Below, in pieces: positions 30,435 to 37,538 of a stretch of DNA of 37,675 nt. The notes beneath the pieces are model-generated. The model made no database searches, was not told the DNA's origin, and saw only the letters and a list, made by a program, of their open reading frames with translations. Location: positions 100,107 to 137,781 of the forward strand of contig JAUWGE010000002.1 in NCBI GenBank assembly GCA_030606565.1, in the 5' to 3' direction. Each line of letters opens with the position of its first letter. The stretch's first letter is position 1. Origin of the DNA: Candidatus Bipolaricaulota bacterium (GTDB taxonomy: Bacteria; Bipolaricaulota; Bipolaricaulia; UBA7950; UBA9294). Both the position numbers and the translations under genes were made by a program.

Positions 30435-30474
30435 GCGCTTTAAAAAGCGCTTGATACTGCGTCCCAATATCAAG
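30435..30474 (-). promoter_or_regulatory. Dyad sequences in the MFS-gene leader
   Basis: A 16-base near-perfect palindrome, GCGCTTTAAAAAGCGC (30435-30450), is followed by an inverted repeat CTTGATA (30450-30456) / TATCAAG (30468-30474). Both lie between the predicted transcript start (about 30492) and the MFS start codon. They could be operators or leader hairpins. Confidence 0.5.
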
Positions 30475-30498
30475 CGGCCCTCCAAAATGGATTGACGA

Positions 30499-30526
30499 AG
30501 TGTAGCCGGAAATTTTGTGTTGTCAA
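30499..30526 (-). promoter_or_regulatory. Predicted promoter of the MFS gene
   Basis: On the minus strand, a perfect TTGACA (30526-30521) and TACACT (30504-30499) are separated by 16 bases. The -10 matches four of six consensus positions. Confidence 0.55.
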
Positions 30527-30594
30527 CCAAGATGAGACGTTCTCTAAAAAGAGGGCCCGGAAAAAGAAAATGCACGGCGGGTCTCTTCTCATTT

Positions 30595-30947
30595 TATGCT
30601 GTCCCCACCAGATATGAAGGCTTGGCGGTCAGCGCCCGCTGGTCTTCTCCTTCGCCCCGTCGCGAGAACGATACTACACCGTCTATTTGAGAGTGTCGAA
30701 CTTTGAGCCCTCGTACGACCAGATAAGCAAGGGTAACAGGATACCTCTACCCCTTAGATAGAGGACTACTTTCGAACCCTTAAATAGGGAGTGCATCTTC
30801 GCCTGCAAGCTGCATCCAGTACCAGAAGGGACTTAGCTAACCGCGGCTGCCGGACCAAGGCCCTCCAGGCGTAGCTATCCTGACTGAGCTTTGGCTTCCC
30901 AAAAGGGTATACCCCGCTACCAAGTAGGAAAATCGGGGTTCTCTTTT
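30595..30947 (+). ncRNA. Possible structured non-coding RNA (unassigned)
   Basis: The 549-base gap between the MFS and ACT genes holds no plausible gene. Its right part has many short stems, among them CCTCTA (30744) / TAGAGG (30759), CCCT/AGGG around 30777-30789 and TGCA/TGCA around 30792-30814, and it ends in a terminator-like stem. None of the dispersed repeat families of this window is present. I tested by eye for tmRNA, RNase P RNA, SRP RNA, T-box and tRNA and found no match. The strand is chosen only from the terminator; no good plus-strand promoter is visible. It may equally be plain intergenic DNA. Confidence 0.3.
30911..30947 (+). terminator. Terminator-like hairpin
   Basis: ACCCCG (30911-30916) pairs with CGGGGT (30934-30939) and is followed by TTCTCTTTT on the plus strand. 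Read leftward, the same stem would follow the ACT-domain gene and be trailed by ATACCCTTTT, so it could serve either strand. Confidence 0.5.
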
Positions 30948-30957
30948 GAACGCTCTG

Positions 30958-31287
30958 TTACTGTTGTTCAGAAGAGTCCTCTTGGAAAGAGATAGGAAGA
31001 TCCTCAAGCCGTTCAACTTCGGGAATCGTTAGCGCTTCCTCAGCGCGGTCAACGGAGAAGAAGGCAAGTGCCATGTCACCCTCTTTGGGCACCGCACGAA
31101 GGGATTTGAGGTTGATGCCCTTTTGGGCAATTTTCTGTAAGAGTTCGGCTAGTGCACCGGGCCGGTCGGGTATGGTTGCGAGCAGGGTCTCGGATACTTC
31201 CAGTAGTTTCGCGCCACAGGTCTTGCATGTTGCCTCATCACCAGGAGCGACGACCTTGATGCACACTGGGCACACAAATTTCTGCAT
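30958..31287 (-). CDS. Zinc-ribbon plus ACT-domain protein
   Basis: A 109-residue protein. The N-terminus has two CxxC knuckles (CPVCIKV and CKTCGAKL), which form a probable zinc ribbon. An ACT domain follows (ETLLATIPDRPGALAELLQK, then GINLKSLRAV), the fold that binds amino acids or other small ligands to control enzymes. The DRPGALAEL loop is the typical ACT signature. The target is unknown; it may be a stand-alone regulator. ATG 31287 has a weak AAGGTGG ribosome site. No gene is close enough to suggest an operon. Confidence 0.8.
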   Translation of the reverse strand: MQKFVCPVCIKVVAPGDEATCKTCGAKLLEVSETLLATIPDRPGALAELLQKIAQKGINLKSLRAVPKEGDMALAFFSVDRAEEALTIPEVERLEDLPISFQEDSSEQQ

Positions 31288-31352
31288 ATAACCACCTTAT
31301 TCATGATACCAGTCAGTAGCTAGATGGGCAACTCGGGATTTTACGGGTGGGG

Positions 31353-31553
31353 CTAACATATGTCGGAGACAGGCGGCTTGGCTTTATCCCTGCAAGCCCT
31401 AGAGATGGATTCGTAGGACCTGTATTCGAACTTTCCTTCGGAAAACACCTTCAGATAGGCATCTACGACTTCGGGATCGTGAAGCACACGCTTGTCATTG
31501 GTGATCTCTTCAAGTGCCTTGCCAATCCCCAGTGCTCGCCTAGAATGAGTTAG
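31353..31553 (-). pseudogene. Remnant of an HD-GYP-type phosphodiesterase C-terminus
   Basis: The frame reads HSRRALGIGKALEEITNDKR and then VLHDPEVVDAYLKVFSEGKF. This resembles the last helices of HD-GYP and related HD-domain proteins, where an ALEEI helix is followed by FDPEVVDAFL. Nothing of the HD or GYP catalytic motifs is present upstream, since that space is taken by the start of the plus-strand gene at 31584. It is best read as the stump of a gene cut off by rearrangement. A short intact gene is less likely. Confidence 0.5.
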
Positions 31554-31583
31554 GATAAGATCAGCACAAAGGAGGTGATATCC

Positions 31584-31874
31584 ATGGCGAGACATTGGGA
31601 AGACCGTGAACAGATAAAGGCCAGCATTGGTTCAGCAGGGTGGATGGGGCACGTTTGCTGGTTTCTTGGCTGTATATTTGCTGTGTTGGGCCTCGTTGGT
31701 AATGCCGTAAACGCCACCCTAGGCTTGGAGCCAATGACTTGGTTACTCCTGGCAATTGTTGCTTTTGTTGCTAGTATACCGCTGTTCATCGGCTGGGCGG
31801 TGGCTTGGTATTTAAGGTCCATTGAGGCTACAAGCCAAAACAAACGAGGTGAATCTTCAATAAGTTCGTCGTAG
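31584..31874 (+). CDS. Small membrane protein with two transmembrane helices
   Basis: I do not recognise the family of this 96-residue protein. It begins MARHWEDREQIKASIGSAGW, has two hydrophobic segments (about residues 24-42 and 52-77) and a polar tail rich in Ser. A textbook ribosome site (AAAGGAGGTGAT) lies just upstream of the ATG at 31584, which supports it as a real gene; a GTG at 31575 lies inside that site. It is surrounded by degraded DNA: an HD-GYP stump upstream and repeats downstream. Both ends of the protein are probably cytoplasmic. Confidence 0.6.
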   Translation: MARHWEDREQIKASIGSAGWMGHVCWFLGCIFAVLGLVGNAVNATLGLEPMTWLLLAIVAFVASIPLFIGWAVAWYLRSIEATSQNKRGESSISSS

Positions 31875-31949
31875 TAAGAAATGGAATTCACTGTACAACC
31901 CGTTGCATAAAGTCTCTTCGTGCTTGATTTCAGGTGCACCCCCGGCCCA

Positions 31950-32045
31950 ACTACTCTACCGCTGAGGGCGCAAAGACCGCTGAGATCGAATATTGAGAAA
32001 GTTATAGTACCCTCTGCGTTCTCAGCGTGCTCCGCGGTAAAGGGT
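31950..32045. repeat. GCGTTCTCAGCG-type dispersed repeat
   Basis: The 450-base gap between the small membrane protein and the HEPN-like gene has no clear gene. It contains facing words GCTGAGGGCGCAAAGACCGC (31964) and CTCTGCGTTCTCAGCGTGCT (around 32010), which are of the same type as the words near 11713, 37405 and 37645. In one frame they encode the peptide TAEHAENAE that such repeats produce. The rest of the gap shows nothing I can name. Confidence 0.6.
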
Positions 32046-32325
32046 TTTTGCAACAGCCTCTGTATATCCAGCAAACGGACGAGGAAAAGCTCGCTTGCTC
32101 AGAACGCTGGCTTCGAACTGCAGGCTGAGGGGAGAGAGCATAGAGCCGAACTACAGAAAGCCACGTGCCCTAGTGGCCGATGGGGTGAAAACAGGCAACT
32201 GGTACACTTGAGTTCACTATACCGAGAACTTTCATCCGCCGGTTCTCAGTACAGCTTCGCTGAGTACAGTGAAGGTGCTATGATAGTTTTGATTCCTCTC
32301 GGCCTATCGAGGATAGTGCAATGTG

Positions 32326-33252
32326 ATGAATACTGAGCTAGCTTCCGACAAGTTTGGTTTCCTTGTTATCCAGGAGGAAATCGACTTTGCTGGTGGCATG
32401 GTCTCCCCGGTTTCTAATCTGGCTGAACTCGTACTGGAAATCAAACGAATGACTAACCCAGACGGCTACCTGTATCCACCAATACAGCAAACCTGGCGAG
32501 AAAAGCTAGCCTTCACCCCTGAAGGCATACAGCGCTCGGAGAAGGAGCTTGTCGAGGGTTCTCGGAGAGAAGCACTGCTTTTCACACTCCCCACTTCTCA
32601 CGTGATCTCGGTATGTTCCCCACTCCCGAACGAGGACTTCCGGGATTCCGATGGTGCTTTTCTACTTTATGCACTCGCCTACCTATACGGCACAAGACTG
32701 CAATTCGAAGGATGGTTCTTCGATATGCGCATACCTATCACAACGAACACGAATGACTTCGCCGTTTCTTCACAAACGGCTTCTGCCTTTCTTTCTTCAG
32801 CCTACAGCACATGGAGAGGATGGTCTGATACAACAAGGGTTCAGTTCGCGAACGTCCTGTACATGAACTCTCGTTCTCCTTCCTACGAATGGCTGTGGGA
32901 AAGGTTCGCTATTGACTACATGGTGTTTGATGGCTTGTACAAAACTGCAAAAGATCTGCGGAAGGTCGGGGATTGCGGTCACCGTCACCGTCAACGTCTT
33001 GATAACATGTGCACAAGGTTTGGTGTGCCTGCTAATTCGGACGAGTTCGATCGCATCTACGGTCTACGGAACGAGCTCTTCCACGAAACGCTGTGGGCTG
33101 GCGGGCAACCAGGGAGGCGCTCAGAAATAGTCACCTTTTACTCTGCGCTGTATCTCAGGTGGATGAACCTTCGCCTGATCCCCTCAATGTTGGGATACAA
33201 AACCGAATACATAGGAACTCCATGGTGGCAGTTGGGGTCGTTCGTCCTCTAG
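32326..33252 (+). CDS. HEPN-like protein of unknown function
   Basis: A 308-residue soluble protein that I cannot assign to a named family. Near the C-terminus, YGLRNELFHETLW gives an Rx4H motif (R248, H253), which is the catalytic signature of HEPN domains, many of which are ribonucleases in toxin-antitoxin and anti-phage systems. The preceding helical stretch (FAIDYMVFDGLYKTAKDLRK) fits the HEPN bundle. The N-terminal 150 residues have no recognisable motif, an arrangement similar to ApeA-type abortive-infection proteins. No partner gene is adjacent, and base use looks poorer in GC than in the neighbours, as in transferred genes. The start is uncertain: ATG 32326 has no clear ribosome site. 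Confidence 0.6.
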   Translation: MNTELASDKFGFLVIQEEIDFAGGMVSPVSNLAELVLEIKRMTNPDGYLYPPIQQTWREKLAFTPEGIQRSEKELVEGSRREALLFTLPTSHVISVCSPLPNEDFRDSDGAFLLYALAYLYGTRLQFEGWFFDMRIPITTNTNDFAVSSQTASAFLSSAYSTWRGWSDTTRVQFANVLYMNSRSPSYEWLWERFAIDYMVFDGLYKTAKDLRKVGDCGHRHRQRLDNMCTRFGVPANSDEFDRIYGLRNELFHETLWAGGQPGRRSEIVTFYSALYLRWMNLRLIPSMLGYKTEYIGTPWWQLGSFVL

Positions 33253-33502
33253 GGTTCTAAGGACTGGATGTGCGATATGTGTGAGTTCATGCTCTTCAAA
33301 TGGGACCTATGGTGCCAGTGCAGCTAACCTCCCCCCGTGCCTGTAGCTTCCAGAAAGGCTTTCATAGTTCAAGCGGAAGATTTCAAGGCAAAATCCCGGG
33401 GGTCAAGTCTTGCAATGCAACATCGAATGGGGCTTTGAGACTCTATTACACCTTACGGGACGAGTTTTAAACTTTGAGGGGTCTCGGTACAGAGAAGGCT
33501 AG

Positions 33503-33576
33503 TACGCCTGGAGGGACTTGAACCCCCAACCCCCGGTTCCGAAGACCGATGCTCTATCCAGTTGAGCTACAGGCGC
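33503..33576 (-). tRNA. tRNA-Arg (anticodon TCG)
   Basis: The minus strand folds as a cloverleaf: acceptor GCGCCTG/CAGGCGT, D-stem GCTC/GAGC, anticodon loop CTTCGGA (TCG), T-arm GGGGG-TTCAAGT-CCCTC. CCA is not encoded. It is the last of five tandem tRNA genes. Confidence 0.95.
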
Positions 33577-33597
33577 ATATTACAGAGGTTAAAGTGG

Positions 33598-33672
33598 GAG
33601 GAGCGACGGGACTCGAACCCGCGACCCCTGGGACCACAACCCAGTGCGCTAACCGACTGCGCCACGCTCCCC
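33598..33672 (-). tRNA. tRNA-His (anticodon GTG)
   Basis: The anticodon loop is TTGTGGT (GTG). The extra 5' G at 33672 opposes C73, as expected for histidine tRNA. D-stem GCGC/GCGC and T-loop TTCGAGT are normal, and a CCA follows at 33597-33595. Confidence 0.95.
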
Positions 33673-33688
33673 ATAATGATCAAGCTCC

Positions 33689-33761
33689 TACGCCCGGGAG
33701 GATTCGAACCTCCGGCCGACGGCTTAGAAGGCCGTTGCTCTGTCCACTGAGCTACGGGCGC
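33689..33761 (-). tRNA. tRNA-Arg (anticodon TCT)
   Basis: Acceptor GCGCCCG/CGGGCGT, anticodon stem ACGGC/GCCGT with loop CTTCTAA (TCT), T-loop TTCGAAT. It reads AGA/AGG codons. Confidence 0.95.
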
Positions 33762-33772
33762 ATCTTCACCAG

Positions 33773-33843
33773 AGCGGAAGACGGGGATCGAACCCGCATT
33801 ACTGGCTTGGAAGGCCAGTGCTCTACCATTGAGCTACTCCCGC
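33773..33843 (-). tRNA. tRNA-Gly (anticodon TCC)
   Basis: Acceptor GCGGGAG/CTTCCGC (with one G-T pair), anticodon stem CTGGC/GCCAG with loop CTTCCAA (TCC), T-loop TTCGATC, discriminator T as usual for glycine. Confidence 0.95.
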
Positions 33844-33851
33844 ACCACGTA

Positions 33852-33926
33852 TCGGAGAGGCCGGATTCGAACCGGCGACCTCAGCGTCCCGAACGCTGCG
33901 CGCTGACCAAGCTGCGCCACTCTCCG
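33852..33926 (-). tRNA. tRNA-Pro (anticodon CGG)
   Basis: Acceptor CGGAGAG/CTCTCCG, anticodon stem CAGCG/CGCTG with loop TTCGGGA (CGG), T-loop TTCGAAT, discriminator A. It is the first of the cluster, 12 bases after the HtrA stop, so the protease transcript may run into the tRNAs. Confidence 0.95.
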
Positions 33927-33937
33927 TACTCGATGGC

Positions 33938-35434
33938 CTACTCCTCCAGGGGCAAGAAACGCGTTCTTCCATCTCGCACGATGGTGAACATCGGGTTGGC
34001 ATCCTCATCCATCCCAGAAACAATCTCATTCCAGTCATCGACCGAGGCGATCTTTTGTCGATCGATTTCAAGGATCACATCGTCGACCTGCAACCCAGCC
34101 CAGTAGGCTCTGCTCCCTGACTCCACTTCAATTATGACCACTCCCTGACGTGAATGCAATCCCAAACGCTGGGCAAGGTTGGGAGTTACTTCCCCTACGG
34201 TGAGGCCAAACTTCATAGCCGCTTGCGATTCGGTCGCCCCAGGAGCCGTGCTACCATAGAGTTCTTCTTCACTTGGGCGCTCTTCAAGGGTGACTGTGAC
34301 GTGGATCGTCTCCTTGTCGCGTACAATCTCCAGATCCACTGCGATCCCCACCGGTTTTGCCGAAATCACACGGTTAAGGTTGTCATGGGTGACCACCTCT
34401 CCATCTATCCTGGTGATCACATCACCCACCTGGATTCCAGCAGCTTCCGCCGGTGTATCTGATACCACCTCGACGACTACCGCGGCTCCTGGCGCAACTC
34501 CAAACTTCTCTGCCATTGAGGCGGTCACTTCTTGATGCCACAGGCCGAGGTAAGCGCGCGTCACCTTCCCTGTTGCCACAAGCTGATTGAGAACCTCCTT
34601 CACGGGATCGATAGAAATGGCGAAGTTGATCCCCTCGATGGCGATTCCCCCCGATTGCCGTGCAATCGCAGTGTTGATGCCGATCACCTGCCCGGAAGCG
34701 TTCACGAGAGGCCCGCCGCTGTTCCCAGGGTTGATCGCGGCATCGGTCTGGATCAGGTTCTCGTATCGCCCGATCCCGCTTGGTTTTTCGATATTCCGAT
34801 TGAGCGCGCTGATGATTCCCATAGTGACGGTATAGGAAAGTCCGATCGGACTTCCGATTGCAATCGCCCAGTCCCCAATCTCGACGCTCGAGGAATCTCC
34901 GAGTTCCGCTGTAGCCAACTTTGTGGTGTCTCCATCGAGCCTTAGAACAGCGACATCCAATTGGGTGTCGCTTCCCACGACCTGGGCGGTCCATGTCTGT
35001 CCATCGAGACTTGTCACCCGGATCGTTGTCGCCTGATCGATCACGTGCGCGTTTGTCAGGACCAACTTCTCGCCGGCGTACTCAATCACCACACCCGAGC
35101 CGATGGCACGCCGCTCCCGCTCCTGGGGGACGTTAAACGGCTCTCCGAAGAAGCGACGGAAAAAGGGGTCATTGAAGAAATTGTCGAACGGGCTGGTGAA
35201 GCTGACTACCGCAGTGACATCGATCCGGACCACCGCTGGCCCCACGTTGGCGATCGCCTGCTTAATCGCTGCCTGTCCAGAATCGGTAATCGCCTGATTG
35301 ACCGATGTTTCTTGGGCAAGAGCAACCTCCGTCCCAATAGTGATTTTCCCATCTTGGTTTCCCACCCACGCAATCGATGCGCCTGTGGCCAGTATCAGTG
35401 TCAACAGGATCCCTAAGATCCAACCCTTGCGCAT
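33938..35434 (-). CDS. HtrA/DegP-type periplasmic serine protease with two PDZ domains
   Basis: A 498-residue envelope protease/chaperone. It has a signal peptide or anchor at residues 6-23 (ILGILLTLILATGASIAWV). The catalytic triad is H130 (LTNAHVID), D160 (QLDVAVL) and S239 (PGNSGGPL). The Phe-rich LA loop (FNDPFFRRFFGEPF) precedes H130. Two PDZ domains follow: one about 295-385 (VSDTPAEAAGIQVGDVITRI) and one about 415-495 (ESGSRAYWAGLQVDDVILEI). It degrades misfolded envelope proteins. The ATG at 35434 follows a GAGGAGGG ribosome site. The presence of a periplasmic protease fits a cell with an outer envelope layer. Confidence 0.95.
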   Translation of the reverse strand: MRKGWILGILLTLILATGASIAWVGNQDGKITIGTEVALAQETSVNQAITDSGQAAIKQAIANVGPAVVRIDVTAVVSFTSPFDNFFNDPFFRRFFGEPFNVPQERERRAIGSGVVIEYAGEKLVLTNAHVIDQATTIRVTSLDGQTWTAQVVGSDTQLDVAVLRLDGDTTKLATAELGDSSSVEIGDWAIAIGSPIGLSYTVTMGIISALNRNIEKPSGIGRYENLIQTDAAINPGNSGGPLVNASGQVIGINTAIARQSGGIAIEGINFAISIDPVKEVLNQLVATGKVTRAYLGLWHQEVTASMAEKFGVAPGAAVVVEVVSDTPAEAAGIQVGDVITRIDGEVVTHDNLNRVISAKPVGIAVDLEIVRDKETIHVTVTLEERPSEEELYGSTAPGATESQAAMKFGLTVGEVTPNLAQRLGLHSRQGVVIIEVESGSRAYWAGLQVDDVILEIDRQKIASVDDWNEIVSGMDEDANPMFTIVRDGRTRFLPLEE

Positions 35435-35477
35435 ACTGAATCCCTCCTCAAGTGGTCATCTATCTTTGTAAAGCAGT

Positions 35478-36566
35478 ATGATTATAAAAATGAAATGTGA
35501 AGATTCAATGAAGAAAATGCAGAGTGGAAGTGAACTTGCTTGCAGTCCCAACAAAGTGGCAAAAGCGATCGCTCTCCTTTCAGGGGGTCTTGATAGCACC
35601 CTCGCCGCCGCTCTTGTCCGGAGCCTGGAGATTGAAGTGATCGGCCTTCACATCCGGATTCTATTTGATACCGATCAAAAGCGCTCCCAGCACGTGGCGA
35701 AAGCGGCAGAAGACGCAGGGATTAAAGTGCGCACCGTTGATCTCTCCAAGGAGCATTTAGAGGTGGTTCGCCACCCGAGATACGGGTATGGCGCGGGTAT
35801 GAACCCGTGCATCGACTGCCGCATCTTCATGCTTCGAGCAGCAAAGAGGGTGATGGAGGAGGAGACGGCACAGTTTGTCATCACCGGGGAGGTATTGGGC
35901 CAGCGGCCGATGTCTCAACACCTTCGCGCACTCGTGCGCATTGCAGAGGAGAGCGGACTTAAAGATCGGTTGCTGCGTCCCCTCTCGGCCAATCTTCTCC
36001 CCGAGGCTCTACCGGTGAAGAAGGGATGGATCCACTCTGAGAACCTGTTGGCGCTTCAAGGAAGGGGCCGGCAGGAGCAGATAAAGCTTGCCGCCCGCCT
36101 TGGGATTGAGGGCTACAGGCAATCGGCTGGAGGGTGTCTTCTTGTGGAGAAAGTGTATGCCGCAAGGCTACGCGACGCTTTTTCACACATTGGAAAGGAT
36201 GCGATGGAAAAGCAGGACTTCCTCCTCCTGCGCTACGGCCGGCACTTCCGCCTCTCGGATCGTGCGAAGGTGATTGTGGGGCGGAATGAACGCGAGAACG
36301 AGATCCTTGAAGGGTTTGTCACCGGACGGGTCATGATTGAGCCAATCGATACCGTCGGCCCACTCACCCTGGTCGAAGGAGAGTCGTCCGCCGAGGAGGT
36401 CATCCTCGCGGCCTGTCTTGCTGCACGCTACTGTGACCACTACGGCGAGGCTCCGCTCACGATGAGGGTTATTCGTTCGGGAGAGGAGAGCATGGTCGCG
36501 GCCATCCCACTCACGCCCGATGATCCGCGCATTTCTAGCTGGAGGATCGACGGGGCTAGGCGATGA
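35478..36566 (+). CDS. PP-loop (ThiI/MnmA-like) ATP pyrophosphatase with C-terminal NFACT-R-like domain
   Basis: A protein of up to 362 residues. The N-terminal domain is an N-type ATP pyrophosphatase: AIALLSGGLDSTLAAALVRS (PP-loop SGGLDS), then YGAGMNPCIDCRIFMLRAAK and FVITGEVLGQRPMSQHLRAL. These match tRNA thiolation-type enzymes, with the NPCIDC cysteines as likely sulfur or cluster ligands. The C-terminal third (RAKVIVGRNERENEILEGFV) resembles the NFACT-R (DUF814) domain. So it probably thiolates a tRNA or other substrate, but which one is unknown. ATG 35478 is used; ATGs at 35490 and 35508 are equally possible, since no ribosome site is clear. The 3' end overlaps folE by 11 bases (convergent). 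Confidence 0.82.
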   Translation: MIIKMKCEDSMKKMQSGSELACSPNKVAKAIALLSGGLDSTLAAALVRSLEIEVIGLHIRILFDTDQKRSQHVAKAAEDAGIKVRTVDLSKEHLEVVRHPRYGYGAGMNPCIDCRIFMLRAAKRVMEEETAQFVITGEVLGQRPMSQHLRALVRIAEESGLKDRLLRPLSANLLPEALPVKKGWIHSENLLALQGRGRQEQIKLAARLGIEGYRQSAGGCLLVEKVYAARLRDAFSHIGKDAMEKQDFLLLRYGRHFRLSDRAKVIVGRNERENEILEGFVTGRVMIEPIDTVGPLTLVEGESSAEEVILAACLAARYCDHYGEAPLTMRVIRSGEESMVAAIPLTPDDPRISSWRIDGARR

Positions 36567-37113
36567 GGGAGAGGGCCTCCTCGCGAGAGGCCCGATTGGA
36601 GCGAAAGATCCCACGGATCGCTGAGGTGACCATCTTTGCCCCCGGCTTCTTCACCCCACGGAGGGTCATACACAGGTGGGTTGCCTGGAGCCTGACCAGC
36701 GCACCGTAGGGATCGAGGCGCTCCATGAGCGCATCAGCAAGCTGTGAGGTTAAACGTTCCTGCAGTTGTGGGCGAGCGGCAGCGACGTCAAGAGCGCGGG
36801 CGAGCTTGCTCACCCCAACAATCCTGTTTCCCTTAGGGATATATACGATATCTGCCTCGCCGATAAACGGGAGGAAGTGGTGCTCGCAGATCGAGAAGAA
36901 AGGGATGTCCTTTAACACTACCATCTCGTTATAGTCCTCCTGAAATACTACTTCAAGAATCTCCGCGGGATCGCGGTCGATTTTGGCGAAAAACTCGGCG
37001 AACATCTTCGCCACCCGCCGTGGAGTATTCTTGATCACCTCCGCGCTCAGATAGCCCGGCCCGATTCCTTGAAGGATCTGACGCATTCCTTCCTCGATTT
37101 GCTTATGGTCCAT
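36556..37113 (-). CDS. folE: GTP cyclohydrolase I
   Basis: FolE opens the guanine ring of GTP to give 7,8-dihydroneopterin triphosphate, the first step of folate (and queuosine) synthesis. The 185-residue length is normal. The zinc ligands are C76 and H79 in SICEHHFLPF and C148 in THLCMTLRGVKKPGA; GNRIVGVSKLARAL and TSAIRGIF are further family motifs. The ATG at 37113 follows a GAGGAGGAAAG ribosome site. No other folate gene is close by; the two COG1237 proteins at 25907 and 27219 belong to a family with some pterin-related annotation, but a link is speculative. Confidence 0.96.
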   Translation of the reverse strand: MDHKQIEEGMRQILQGIGPGYLSAEVIKNTPRRVAKMFAEFFAKIDRDPAEILEVVFQEDYNEMVVLKDIPFFSICEHHFLPFIGEADIVYIPKGNRIVGVSKLARALDVAAARPQLQERLTSQLADALMERLDPYGALVRLQATHLCMTLRGVKKPGAKMVTSAIRGIFRSNRASREEALSLIA

Positions 37114-37220
37114 CTTTCCTCCTCGTGCAGATGGTAGGAGGCCGCCTTGCCAGGGTCAACCGGCGTTAGGTGTGCTGGCGCACTTGTTGCCAGCCTCTCA
37201 TTATTGCTCCTCGCTATTTG

Positions 37221-37260
37221 GCCTGCCTCTACCTGGCGGTAGACAGGTGTTGCAGGCAGG
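37221..37260. repeat. Partial REP-like repeat, copy A4
   Basis: GCCTGCCTCTACCTGGCGGT (37221-37240) faces AGACAGGTGTTGCAGGCAGG (37241-37260). The paired arms, GCCTGC/GCAGGC and ACCTG/CAGGT, correspond to the CCTGTCTNCC...GGCAGG arm of copies A1 and A3. No gene is seen between folE and the right edge of the window. Confidence 0.6.
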
Positions 37261-37538
37261 TGGGGGTAATCAGCCACTCTCGCACCGGAACTGGCCTGCT
37301 CTCGTGAATCAAGACCTTCTCTTCCTGAGGAAACCAGGAAAGCAACAAAAAGTCCGGCCTCTTGTGCGATAAATCCCCAAGGCCCGTTCTCATAAAAAGT
37401 CCCTTTTCTCTCGCAAAGACGCCAGGGCGCAGAGGATCCTTAGTCTTTGTCCCTCTTGTTCGTAGTTCTTCCTGCATTCCTGGTCTTAGCGTTAAGCCCT
37501 TGCTGTTACTTGTAGGCACATCTAAGCCAAGCCCCTTA

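Noticed and set aside
30855-30885. A word around 30859 (TAACCGCGGCTGCCGG) resembling the complement of the conserved 16S rRNA 530 region and also a T-box core
   Set aside because: The flanking sequence does not match 16S rRNA in either direction, and no amino-acid gene follows on the plus strand as a T-box would require.
31550-32074. A 174-codon minus-strand frame
   Set aside because: It overlaps the small membrane protein and its C-terminal-looking peptide TAEHAENAE is a translation of dispersed repeats.
33395-33425. GGGGTCAAGTCTTGCAATGCAA, shown here by its key words GGTCAAGTCTTGCA, which resembles sequences sometimes seen beside transposase genes
   Set aside because: No transposase or repeat partner is in the window, so a single word cannot support a mobile element.
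33549-34106. A 185-codon plus-strand frame across the tRNA cluster
   Set aside because: It is a read-through of four tRNA genes and the end of htrA; phrases like GGIRTSG come from T-arm sequences.
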